A DNA stretch of 64,000 nucleotides from Lophius americanus (taxonomy: Eukaryota > Chordata > Actinopteri > Lophiiformes > Lophiidae). The stretch lies in assembly GCA_037951165.1 (NCBI GenBank), contig JBBDHG010000026.1, forward strand, positions 122,001 to 186,000. Direction: 5' to 3'. The position numbers and the translations under genes are program-made. This document shows, one piece after another, positions 14,270 to 27,400 of the stretch. Each line of letters opens with the position of its first letter. The stretch's first letter is position 1. The notes under the pieces are model-generated. The model saw only the letters and a program-made list of their open reading frames with translations. It ran no database searches and had not been told where the DNA came from.

Positions 14270-17200
14270 GTCTTCAAATTTCAGTATATCAATTGTGAAA
14301 GCATTTCAGCCATATTGAGATCTTTTATCCCACTAAAATTAGAAATATCTGCGTAAAATATAACATTGGAAGTTAAACGTTGGCATTTAAAATTTTATTT
14401 AAGTATAGCAGTGCTTAAGTATCAGCAGAAAAATTTACTCATTGGAATATATAAGGAAATACACTCATTCTTTTGCCATAGATTTGAGGAGCGACAGTTT
14501 TAAACCACTGTCTGATACTGCTCTGGTTTAAATATGTGGAAACATCCAGCAGTCTGTTGCTTTAAATAAGCATTGACGCTGGAAATAGGGGGTGTAGCTA
14601 ACATGCATCTGTCAAATGATATGACCACGTCTACAGCATATAAATATTTGTTAGATGGTTTTATATTGTTTGATTGTAAAAGCATTATGTGTAACTTAAT
14701 GCCTGCACTTCATGTCGTAAATGCATTAAGTGTATCTTAATGCTTTTAAGGAAATTATGTGCAGTCCTATTTTTGTTGGCTGGGAGATTGCAGTGATATC
14801 TAATATATCTCCTGTCCCCACAAAGCCAGCAGTAAGAGTCCTGCTGAAGTAGTATGACAATATCTGGGAAACCCAGCGAAGAAACACTGCAGAGGCGAGT
14901 ATGCAGCTCCCAAAAGGTTTTAATTCAAAAATAATCATTACCTCACTGCTTACAAAACTCCAAGAGACTCACTGGCCAAGCTGAAAAATCCCACAACTCC
15001 AGCAGAGAATTACGATGACCTAAAAACGTTTCCTTTTGGGGTTTTTAACACTGGACAGAATAATTTGTTTTCCATATATCTGGGTTGAAAACCACCATCG
15101 AATGTAATGAATAGTGGGACACAATTTTGTGGGAACACACAAATTCCTGCAGGACTCCCCCACCCAAAAATAAAACCAGAAAGAAAACAACATAAGAGAG
15201 AAGAGGGGAGGGATGATGGCATAAATTCAAGTCAAGGAGACAGTAAAAGTGAGTGTTGGATCCTGACAGCCCCCATTTGATTTGCCCGCAAGGTCATGAG
15301 GTCACTCTTCCTTGCTCCTGTTGACCCCATAAAATCCTAATCAGCCTCTTACACGGATCACGGACAGACCACACACACAAACACACTGACGAAACACACA
15401 TGCATGTCCAGTGTAAAAGAAAATTCATAAGAAATCACTACTTTTGAAAACAACTGGAATTCCAGAAAAGGTGTTTGCATTTTTACTTTCTGCAAATGTT
15501 TCTAGAGTCCCTCAAAATCCAAGACTGTACATTCTTAATGACAAAATGAGGTCTACTGAAACTGGACAAATTGCATAATTAATATGGCTTAGAGGGGTGG
15601 ACATGATAAAATGGGAGCTGCACAGATCTGGGACAAAATTCAATTAATTGTGGGGGATGGTAAGCTGCTCAAGACACAACAGGGAAAACAAAAACAAGAC
15701 ATTTGCTTTCTATTTGTTTATCTGATAGGCTTTGATATCAAAAGCCTTTTAGATAAATGGTCAAATATTTACCATTAAAACAGTATACTATGACAAACAG
15801 TATGTAGTATACAGCCTACTGTATCGAATCATTTAAATTGAAGTTGGTGTCAGCATCTTGTATGAATTCTACTACCAGGTTTCTGTTTCTTTTCCTTGTC
15901 TTTGCTGTATGAGTTACAAATGTTTTGAACTCATTGCTGTTTCAAAGACTGAATTAATACTACATTTAGGATTCATTTTAATTTCAGCAGTCATCATCAC
16001 TTTCAGTTTGCAAAAAAAACCTGTATCATTTATTCTATTTATGATCTCCCGGTTACAAATAAGGTTTTTCTTATGCTTATAAAACAGCTGCTTTAGCTCA
16101 GAGTCATTGGCTTGTTTGTTTTCCAGAAAAAATATTGATTTATTTATTATTAATTCAACATACATATGAGTTTTCTTTCACTCTCATGTGTAGACACGGA
16201 TTACGCATATTACAAGCTTACTTACAACTTTTATTGATGCTTAAGTAAATATCCCTTTTCTCTAAATCAAATGTTCTACAGCAATCTTTTGCGCACATGC
16301 TGTTGTTGTGAAAGACATTGGATAATTTCTGTAAACATCTGGACTACATCAGCTCATTACAGCATTTGGACCTGGCTCATGCTAGCACGAGATCTCTGCC
16401 AAAAAACAAACTATGTTGTTGCCTGGCAACATTTGCTAATTGAACAGCCCATTAGGAAGCTTTACTGCTTTCAGGGATGTAGATGACCTGCTGATTCATT
16501 AACCTGCTCAGGATGAAAGAAACACTTTTGTTTGAAAATAAGGGGTCACCTTCTCATAAAAAGGAGCTGAAATGTATTATTTACTCACGTTTCATGTTTT
16601 GACTGCAGAAAAAATATAAACCTTCACCGGGGTGTAACAAATCATCGACTAGAGAGTTAGAAAAAAAAAAGGAGAGTATTTAACGGCCTTTAACCATTTT
16701 TTTCATGTCATTTATGAGAGGTTTGTTATGAGAAGAAAACACTCTAGAGTCTGTTTCACATCCTGTTCACTCACAATGAGAATGGAGCCAATTCACCGCA
16801 ACTACTGAGATATTTAATTCCCATCTATCCCACTACAAGAACAGTAATTAGGCCAGTTGACAGAAATTTTAATGGGAGGGTTCCACTCTACAGGGCTTCA
16901 CTCAAAACTGCAGCATTTTCTTGTCCAAACAATATGACAACTCCAAAAGATAAACACAGATAAACTGTGTGTTTCTTGTTGGGGCTATTGCACATCTAAA
17001 TTTGAACAAGAAAGAGACAGCAAGCAAAAACAATTAGTACTCTTTGTCATAAAAAAAAAAGCTTCTAATTCACTAAAATCCGATTAAGTTGCACACGGTG
17101 CTGAGGTCGGACACATTGTGTGTAGCTGCAACATAATGACCTGACATATAAGTCAAAGTATCAACACAAGTTCAAGTCTTTGAAAAAAAGCTTCGAACCA

Positions 17201-19417
17201 ACTTTAAGAGAAGACTACAGGACAGCAGCATCATTTGTATCTGTTTGTAATTATACTGCAGATGGCATCGATAAATCAATAAGCTGGAACGCCCTGTTTA
17301 ACAGACAGAATCATTCAGCTGTATTAAAAATGACAGTTCAAAGGACCACATTGCTAAAATGACACGCAACCATACTCGTCCACTGCCTGGTAATGGCAGC
17401 TGTTTAAATCTGTAATTGTGGTCTATATTCAATACATGAAACAGGCAAAGAAATGCTGCCTAACAGCTAAAATAAAGCATCTCTAAATTGCACTTAATGA
17501 AGAGCTTAGCCGACTTAATCAAATTCAGCTATGACAGGAAAATTCAAGTGGAAACACTCTTTCTCCTCTTCTTAGCAAACTCCATTTTTTTTTTTTTTAC
17601 AGTTTCTAAATTATATTTAAGCCCCTTTTGTTCTACAATCTAATGATTATAATTGGAAAAGATATAGTATGAAAGATTATATCTGTGAATGGTAAAATCA
17701 GCACACACTTGCAGGCGAATATAAAGGCTAATATATTGGTCAAACTCCAACCAATGTCGCTCCACACCACCACCAGCATGCATGTCACACATGATATGAA
17801 ATATGTGGAGGTATACCAGTATGAAAGTCTGTGATCGCTGATCATTGGAACCTGTTGGATTTTAACTAAAAATGATAGCGTGTGCTTGAACAGCAACCAT
17901 GTCTGTTTTCATGAATGGGACACATAAAGGCAGAGAAGAGTTGAAGTGACATGAGTTACGACTTTGAACTTTGACGAACCCCGTACCCTGGTCAGTGTTT
18001 TCACTCTCAGTGCGGCCCAGTGACCTATGACCCTTTAACCCACAACCTCGCCAATGAACCATTTCTTAAACCACACCCCCTTTATGAGTGTGACTGACCC
18101 TGACCACGAAATGAACCCAACGTTGCTCAACAAACACAGGGAACAATTACGAGCGCTGCAGGGCCCCTTGCTCTCATTGTCATTAGGCAACACCCAGGTA
18201 ACGGCTCCTTCATTGGCATAGAACCCAACCGAGGGGCATATTCAAGGCGAACATCCGTAGTGCCTCTCTCTGTGTGAAATGGATCAAATAACATCAGTCT
18301 GAAAGTTGTAGTGAGATATCTGACCTGGTTATAGAGCAATAAACTGGAGGTTTTCTGTTGTTTTCCTAATGACACAAGACAGCAGAAAACTCAAATGCTT
18401 CAAAGCTTGTGATCAAACCAACCACTGTCAAGAATGTAATGTTATTATAATACAAATAAAACAATTATTTGAAAATCTGACCTTTTGTCATAAAATATTA
18501 AAATGTTTGCACCACCTAACCAGTTTTTAATGGCGTCATACTTAAGTGACTCTAAAGCGCTGCGCAATTTATTTCAACAGTCCTCACAAGGACAGCTAAA
18601 ATAAATGACATTCAAATATCACAAATAAGACTTTTTGTGGGAAATAAAATGCAAATAATGCAAATAAGAAATATCACATGTATATTTTTACATCAATGGC
18701 TCCCACTTGATTTAGATGCCCACACGGCGTGTAAATATAATTTAAGGGTTCTTGAGGTCATCAACATGACAAAATGTGAAGAAGAAACACTTGCATAACA
18801 TTGTTTTTCTTACTTTCAGGAATTCATGTCTTAAATTCTTATTGAAATTGAGACAATAATTTGAATTTCTTATGCAGGAAAGAAAAAGCAGTCATAGCAT
18901 GAAAGTAAACAAAAATGTACCTTATCAAATCAAACCAGACCCATTTTGAAATCTGTTGCAATCTGCCAGGTGTTCAAGCACTTCAAATAAAGTAACTATT
19001 ATAAAAAGAGTGAACTAATCAATATTTGACACAATAAAAACCCTGTTCGCACATAAAAGAAAACTTGCCATGACATAACTTCTTAATAGCAAAAAAATCT
19101 TGTAAAACATCCAAAAGACAGCCTTAGCATACTTCCCACACGTGCACACATGGTAAAGGAATCACTTACAGACCGGACATGGCAGCTCTGTGACTGCAAA
19201 CCTTCCTCATCACTCGCTCTCTTTCTCTCTGTCATTCTCCTTCTCTACCTCTCTGACCCCCTTCACTTTCTTCTACGCTTTCCTCTCTGTGTGTCTCCAC
19301 AGACAAACTCACCCTCAAGTCGTCTTTATCCTCCCTCTCTTTACTGATTGGCCAGCTATGCAGTGTGAGATTTAATGGCTCCTTTGCCTAACAGATGTTT
19401 AGGTGAACTTCTACAAG

Positions 19418-19459
<42 letters not shown>

Positions 19460-19467
19460 ACACACGC

Positions 19468-19499
<32 letters not shown>

Positions 19500-21449
19500 T
19501 CAAACAGTAAGTGGTGGTGTAGAGTTATGTCTAGCAGCCCCAGGGGTTTAAGGTTGGTGATGAAACACTCACACACACAAATCTGTTCAAGTTTTTACAT
19601 ATGTGTTTATGGGGGATGTGTATATGCAGAGGTCAAAGGTTAGGTAAGCCTAATAGTTGAAGAGGCAATAGGATGTGTTAGAGTCATGACCTCCGCTATT
19701 CTCAGGAGACTGAACCAAAAAAGTGCATGCTTCAGAGTGAGTCACATGACACGGTACACGGTTACAGACAGGCTGATGTAATGTATGAAATAAGACGAAC
19801 ACTAACTTCCCTCTGTTACTACTCTGATCTCCAGTAAACACATTCACAGCAACATTAACTTTATGGCCACTTGAAGGCTTATCTAGTGGCAAATATGACA
19901 AAGTTTTTGTTGAAGTTGTTGGCGACAACCTTAAGTATCTTATTTACAAATCCAGTGGTCACTACGCCGGTAATATCCATTTCATTGTTCGCCCACCGGT
20001 CAAACCTTTATAGCCAAAAAACCAACTCTAAAGATAAATATTTGGCTCCGTAGATAATAATATTTTAATGTCGTTATTTTAAGACGTTGTTAGAACATCG
20101 TCTTTGATTGGAGTCATCGAACTGAAAACAATAATAATTAATCAACGATTTTAAGTAGAAGCTGCGATTTAATTAAATAAACATGTGTAAAAGAAGGTGA
20201 CTACCGATTCTCTGTTTGTCCAATCAGTGTCTGTGATGCGAGTGAGTGTGGTGACTAAGACGATGGCGGTGAACTGGAGGTACTTCAGCAAGGAGGCTAA
20301 GTGGAGACCCCAAGTTGGTTAAGCCTGAGATGAGGGGAAATCTGGATTTTTTACGTTCCAGAAGGCGGGATACCGTAAGCTCTGAGTCAATTACCGCGGT
20401 AACTTAAACTGTGAAGCTAGCCTGCTAGAACCTTAACTTCAAGGAAGCTTTAGGACGTTCCTGACTCCTCCGTCTGAGCCTGAAGCAGAGCTGCTGACGC
20501 GTCCGTCAGTCGATTGTTGTTTGTCCACCCAGGATTAACTTTGTATTTGTTTGTAAATAAATACGGTACATAGATACAGATACATTCACTCAGGCTCATT
20601 TTGAAATGAGACAGCTATATCGCGAATAATATATTTCATTGCAAATCCGTATATTGTCCCCTATCATCGCAAAATGTCTTTTTCACCAAATGGTGCAGCC
20701 CTAATTTTAAGTAAATATCTTGAGTGATATCCTTATGTATGTTCGGCCAATCACCACATGGAATCAGTGAAGGTTAAATCCGAAGCAACTACACTAATTT
20801 CTAACAAACTCTAAGTTAGAGCTTGGGAAGCCTCTTAGGTGAGTGATGAAATGTCTTCAACTTTAAAAAAAAATAAGTCCAGTTGTTTCACGTTCAACCA
20901 ACAAGAGTAATCATGACATGTATGAATGGAACTAAACCAACGTGATTTGAAATATTTAGGGTACACTAATGCACAGATATATAATATGATTTAAAGGCTG
21001 CATTTCATGATTCCTTTTGATTCATTTCTTTGTTTGGTAACCATGGCAATCAACAAAGCATAAATAAAGTTGACATTTATTGCAACTTCTGTCTTCTGGT
21101 GGTTTCCAATGAAAACCTTGCCAAAATCATGTCATATCAAAACATGTCACAGCTGGGTGTGTGTTGGCTAAATCAAATCAGCACTAAAGAAGAAGTAACT
21201 GCAGCCTTTAACGCATCAGGTATTCACAGCATCACTCAGTGATAATTTTCTTGGCTATAGTTAGAAGAAAGATCAATATAATCAAATCACAAAATGGACT
21301 AGACAGAATTTTGAGGTTTCTTCCAGAGAGCAGCTACGTAGGATATTGATGGGGGTGTCAACAGCTGGCTGCAGTTCAAATGTCTGGCAGAGCAAACACA
21401 CATGCACAATACCACGAATACATAAGGAGCGGGAGAGAGGCAGAGGGTA

Positions 21450-21485
<36 letters not shown>

Positions 21486-24400
21486 AGAGGGTAAGAGAGA
21501 GAGAGAGAGAGAGATAGAGAGACAAACCTGGATCTGGTTAACCTCTATCAGCACCTGTTTCACTTTGTTTTCACTTTCTGTCAGAGACACATACACACAC
21601 TTGGTTTTCCTTCTCTCCTTTAAGCCCCCCCCCCCCTTGCCAAAATCCATTTCACTGCTTAACTTCTCAGTTAAGTATATTACATTTTTTCCCTTGCCTT
21701 TTCTCTCTTTGTGCTTTCTTTCCTGCCTTCATCCTTTCTGTTTCCCCCCAGTTCTTCTCCATCACTTTCTCTCTATCAATAGTATTATTCTTGATATTTC
21801 TCAGTATTACTCTATAAAGTGATTGATATGATTTACAGCATTTTAGAAGTAAGTATAGTGCTTCTGTCCCCACTACATTTATTTGATGGCAGAAAAATAC
21901 TTTAAATTAATCTTTAAAGTATTTTTTAAAGATTTGACATCTTGCAAGTGTTTAGCACATCTTAGAGCACATTTCTAATATCTATGAATAAATGATCTGC
22001 TCTATCAGTGCTGATGATAAAGATGATTCTCTAACTAAACATCTCAGATGATTTAATTTGAATAACTGTTTCCAAAAGAAGTGAAAATATTTTACAAAAA
22101 AGAAAGAATTTGTCTAAAAAGTGATGATAAATATATTTACAACAACTGTTTTCCTCAACTATCTCATTCTGTTAGATAATCTCACTACCATATCTTTTAA
22201 CCCTTTAAGTGGGTCAACACTTTGACAAAGGTACTGTATGTTTTACAGTAACTTCCTGGCAACTTTATGTCAGGTAGTTTTACAGTTGTTCAAATAACAG
22301 TAAGAATCACCACTAATGCATTAACACTATAATAGTGTAATTTATAATAATACCTCTGATCCAGGTTCTTTTTATGGGTCTTCTCTTTCTTTACTGTTGA
22401 TACATTTTATTAATGGAAGTTCTGAATCTTTACAAATGAAGGCTATCGTTAATTGGCCTTATAATTTATCAAGGAGTATTTTATAGTAGTGGTAGTAAAA
22501 GTAATTTAGTCCATTGAACCACATGGTAATACATCCAAGAGGTTGGATGTATTAACATGTGGTTCAATTATGCATGAAAGGTTTGTGTTTTCAGCTTCAT
22601 AACTGTAGCAGATCAGTTGTTGGTTTGTTTACATCTGTCTATGTCTCTTTCCTGTCAAACATTTCTGCTCTACTTCACACAATCCCCTTTCAAACATTCT
22701 ATTCATGTCAGGACTATTGCTCCTCGATTACTCCTTACCGCTCTGGATTTAAGTTACACAGGTAGAATGGAGGGTCAAAGTTCTGTCTCTGACATTGTCT
22801 CTGACAGAACTTTGACAAAGGTAGAAACGGTGCTGGATCTACATTTGTATGAAAAGAGTCAGCAAAGTGGCAGACCAGGATGGTTTGTGACATTCAGATA
22901 AGGTGTTATGTCTCTGAACAACAAATGGGAATGTTAAGAAGTAGCTGCCGGTAGTTGAGCATCTGATTAAAAAAAAATCAAGGCTTGGAGGTTTATAACC
23001 CCCAGCCATTTAATGTTAAATTATAAATTCTGTCACGTTGTTTCACAGTTTACAAACCACTGCTCACGGACTTCGTAAAACATTAAACTTATGGCCAGTG
23101 CTCGTGTGTTGAATTAGGGGTGTGTTATTTTACACGTCCGGGGTTTTATTTGATTTTTTCTTAAATCTTTGTGTAAAAATGGCATATCCTCTCTCATCAG
23201 TGAGTGTTTCCATCCACTTGTCTATCAGTCAGCGTGAATAACTCTCTCTCTAACCACACACATCCTGTCTCTGCAGTCACTCTGTCTGCTTGAACTTTCT
23301 CATCCTTATATCTACAGACATACGGTCCCACACACAACACACCAACGCTGCATTTTGTGTGTGTTGTGTGTCTCTATGCACTTGTGTCAGATATATCATA
23401 CTATACATGCTCCCCTTTGGCCATGTCATCAGTCGATATGGACTCTCATTCCATTGCTACGCTGATGACACGCAAATCTACATAAAAACTGACACATGTT
23501 CCTCCTCAGCCTCTCCATCCTCATCGTCATCATCATCTCCCCTGTCAACTCTCCGTGCTTGTCTGGAGGAGATAAAGGTGTGGATGAAAAACAACTTTCT
23601 CCAGTCCAACAGTTCCAAAACCAAAGCAATTTTAATTGGCACCCCACATCAGACCCAGTCTTCCTCCATAACCAGTACTACCTTCTCTGGGGACGATGGT
23701 AACGCACCCCCCTACCTAAAAGAACTACTCACCCCACTGACCTCAACACCATCCCTCTGTTCTACCCACTCATACCACCTCCCCCTTTTCCGGACTAAGC
23801 TAAGCGCCATGTGTGATCGGGCCTTCTGCTCTGCTGCCCCTCGTCTGTTGAATGCGCTCCCAGACCATCTGAGGGCTCCACAGTCGACGGACAAATTTAA
23901 AAAAGGACTTAAAACTTTCCTTTTTAGCAGAACCTATAACTTCTAATTAACATTGCTGCTTTTTGGTCATATTTTTATATAATTATTATTATATTTTTTA
24001 TTGATGTGTGTAAATGGCCAAAATAATAATAATCTTTACTTTATTTCTCACATGTAACACGGTTCATACATACTATACAACATCATGAAATTTATCTATG
24101 ATTTGACCCATCTCTGAGGGAGCAGTGGGCAGTTCCTGTGAAGCGTCTGGGGAGCTGAAATGTGAACCGCCTGGGTTGAGGGATGTTATTATATAAAACA
24201 ATTATTGTTTTAAATCTTTCAAAAGAAAAAATTAAAAGAGTCAAAATCCGTATTTGCCGGTCAACTTTCTAAAATCAGTGTTCTGAATCGGCGGAAAAAA
24301 TATCAAATGGGTGCACCTATAGCAACTTTTTTTCAGAATTCGCAAACCTCAGCCAAGACAAAACAGTATCCTACGTAGAACTCCAACATACTCACTGAGT

Positions 24401-27400
24401 ATCTCTAAACTCTATAGCCAGTCGTCTCCTGCGTCTTCCACTTCAGAGTCTCTGTTCAGCCCACTGAACTCCAAGCTGCACCTCATAGCAACACCAAAGG
24501 AACTCTTGAAATCCTGCTAATCCCGTAATGTCACCAAAATATAATCACCTCTAGGATATACCAAAACCTACTTCTGTGTAAATAAAATTTGCAATTCATT
24601 CAAATCCATACTGTAGTTTTTGTGTAATCTTGCTCACAAACAATCATACAAACAACGCACAGGATTGAAAACATAACCTCCTTGTAGGAGGTAATAAAGA
24701 AAACCTTTTTAAATATAGAGTATTTGTTGGGGAGGAAAATGCAGTCAAGAAGGACTACAATTTGGCCTGAGTCTGATCTCAGCCGATAATTACCCGCAGA
24801 TGGTTGAGAAGAAGGATCATTACAATAACCAGAAACTTACAAGCCACCATAGGCCAACCTCTGAACATTTCTCATCACTAATCTGAAAGAGCTGTACAAC
24901 ACATTTAATGTTGGAAGCAACTGTTTTACAGCAAATTTAACACACTAAATTTTTAGACTGCTGTATGAAAAATACAATGAAACTGGCAGAACAGTCAAAT
25001 TTTAATCAACTAACCATGGGTGTAAAAAGAAACTACAGTTCGAGCAAAAACTGCAGAGTAAAGAATGCTGGGAAGACTCAAAAACAAATGAGTGTGAGGA
25101 AAAGAGCAAAGAGTGCAAATTCAACTTAAGTGGGAGAGCATATTAGCCAAAAAATATTTTCAGGTGTCTGAAACAATTTTCAATCTCATTCAAAACAGAC
25201 TAATGAAGCCGTAGCAAACGTTCCTTAAGGAAAGCTTCTCCTTACTAGTAGGCCCCAGCTTTATTTTTCATATTTTTGATTCACATCTTTAATGCATGCT
25301 CAGAATTTCCTGCTATGGTGGCCTGGGGATGTAAATGAGGTATCAGCTCTTCTAATCAGCCGCTCACATCCGTTCTTCCACAGTGACACACCTTCAGAGT
25401 TCACTTATCATATTGCGGATGTCTTTATAAACATGATTATCTGGGTTTATATAGTTATAAATGCTGCTGCCCTTCACCTCCACATCCCCACCCAGTCTTT
25501 GCAGATTCACTTTTAATTAATATCAATACACTTTGTGGCTACTTTGAAAGTAGCAGCAGCAATGATGACAGCAGTAGCAGCAAATCACAGCAAAGCAATG
25601 TGGCAGCAGGCGTGCAGCAGAGTCAATATAGTTACACCGCCATGATTACATGTGATTACATATATGTATGTTGCAGTGAGAGGAGTATGTCATGTGAGCG
25701 TATCAATGACTTGTATGTATAAAATAATCTTCAATAGATATTGTTCGAGTCTTGTCTCTTTTTATTTGAGTAAAAATTAACATTTGACAAAAAAAAAACA
25801 GCAAAGTTATGTTAACTCAGACATTAAAATTAACTGTTTTTTTAGTTATAGTCCCAAGTCCGAGCACCGCACTACTGAGTACTGTACAAACACTGTTAAA
25901 TAGATGCTAATCAAAATTCAGTAACTCCTTGCTATAGATATGTTTATCAATTAAACCTCTTAAGTATATGTAATATACTGGAGGACAATAAACATGGCAA
26001 AATTATGTGAATAATTCTTGTCATAACTGTTCGATCAAGGCGTCCACATGAAGTATTTTATTCGGACAGGGCTCTAAAAAAAATTAAGTCTCTAAGTCAC
26101 TGTTGCTATAAATTCGCACAAACAGAGACCTGTTTCTCTCCCACCTCCATCTTCCAGCGGCTGAGCCATTCTTCTCTCTGTCTCCTGCTAATGTGGTATG
26201 GATCTCCAGCCTGGAAAGTCACCCTTGGGACTGGCTTCCTCCGCAGTCTCCCCGCCTCACCCTGTATATTCACACACACAGACACAAGCACACATATACA
26301 CACACACAGAAGCTTGTTATATTCTGATTTTTAAATCTTTGTGTACAATATCATTATTTGGATATTTTAAAAAAAACACCAGAAGCAGGGTATTAAGTAG
26401 TTTTCTCACCTCTCTGGGGAGATCACAGTTGCTGTCATCTGGCTCATCTACAGGAGTGGAAAAGTTACAGGAAATGACTCATTTGTACAGATTTACCAAG
26501 AGCTTTAATGACGGGGTACATTTATGGTTTTCTTCATGTTGTCCTGGTATGTTTTATCAAAAATTGATTGATGGTTATTACTAGCAACTACTTCTGAGGA
26601 CTTGTGGGTCAATCACAGACACATCATGACGCACATGTAAAAGGTTTTCTGTTGTATGCTGTGGTATTCTTAAATTATTGGCGTCTGATGACAAATCAGT
26701 CAATCTAATTTGTATTATTTCAATTACAGAATCGTATTGAAATAGAATGATTTTGCATTAAATCTATACCCTTATTCTTCTCAGTTTGTTCAAGTTTCCG
26801 ACGCCCACGCTTCTTAGGCGGGAAGGGAGGGAACTCTGGCTCCTCAGGTGGGGTTGGGGGTGCATTTGCACAGGGTTCAGAGGTCGCCATCTCCTGGGAA
26901 ACACATGGAGCACAGTCTAGGTCTGAGAAAAACTGCTGCTGGCCCTTTTCTAGACTCATCAAAGGACTCCGCAGACATAACTACATATCTAGGCCTTACA
27001 CAAAAACACACACACACTTCACACTTACACACAATCAAAGGGGGTCTGCAATAGCCATACATACAGAACCTATTAGACTGGCCTTATTAGTAAAACGAAG
27101 GGCACATATCCAGCAGAGTGTGTCTGTATTGGATCAGTTCAATCAACACCCCCAGCTACCATTAGCACACACAGTAACACACGTTATATGAGAAGCCTTG
27201 ATGTCATTAACATTGCTAATGATTACAGACATAAGGGTGGAACTAATTGTATTTATAACAACCCCTCGTAAAACTATGGAATGTATACAGGCAAATAAGT
27301 TAAGAGATAAATACCAAAATGTTAAAAATACTTGTATGGTTTTAAAATATTTTTGAAACAGAAGCACTATAATTTCTTGCATACAGATCCCATCTCTCAT

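Larger units (their letters stand above)
11896..26129 (-). other. dnmt3a intron 6, 14.2 kb
   Basis: The largest intron. It holds a MITE (12566-12892), microsatellites, two palindromes (22.5 and 22.8 kb), a hAT-like end (about 20.6-20.7 kb) and a dead LINE (23.4-23.95 kb). No dnmt3a exon was found inside. In mammals the promoter of the short isoform lies in the equivalent intron; a moderately CpG-containing block with a CCAAT box (20200-20530) is the only candidate seen. Confidence 0.7.

Noticed and set aside
20262..20325. Plus-strand ATGGCGGTGAACTGG frame as the first exon of a gene
   Set aside because: Stops after 19 codons, no donor at a sensible place, and sits beside a transposon-like end.
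21282..21650. Minus-strand Ser/Leu-rich 122-codon frame
   Set aside because: Arises from (GA)n repeats read as SLSLSL; no gene evidence.
23290..23400. Start of the 218-codon plus-strand frame as an intact gene
   Set aside because: The segment before the YADD region is not reverse-transcriptase-like and the frame lacks most of the RT; it is a LINE fragment.
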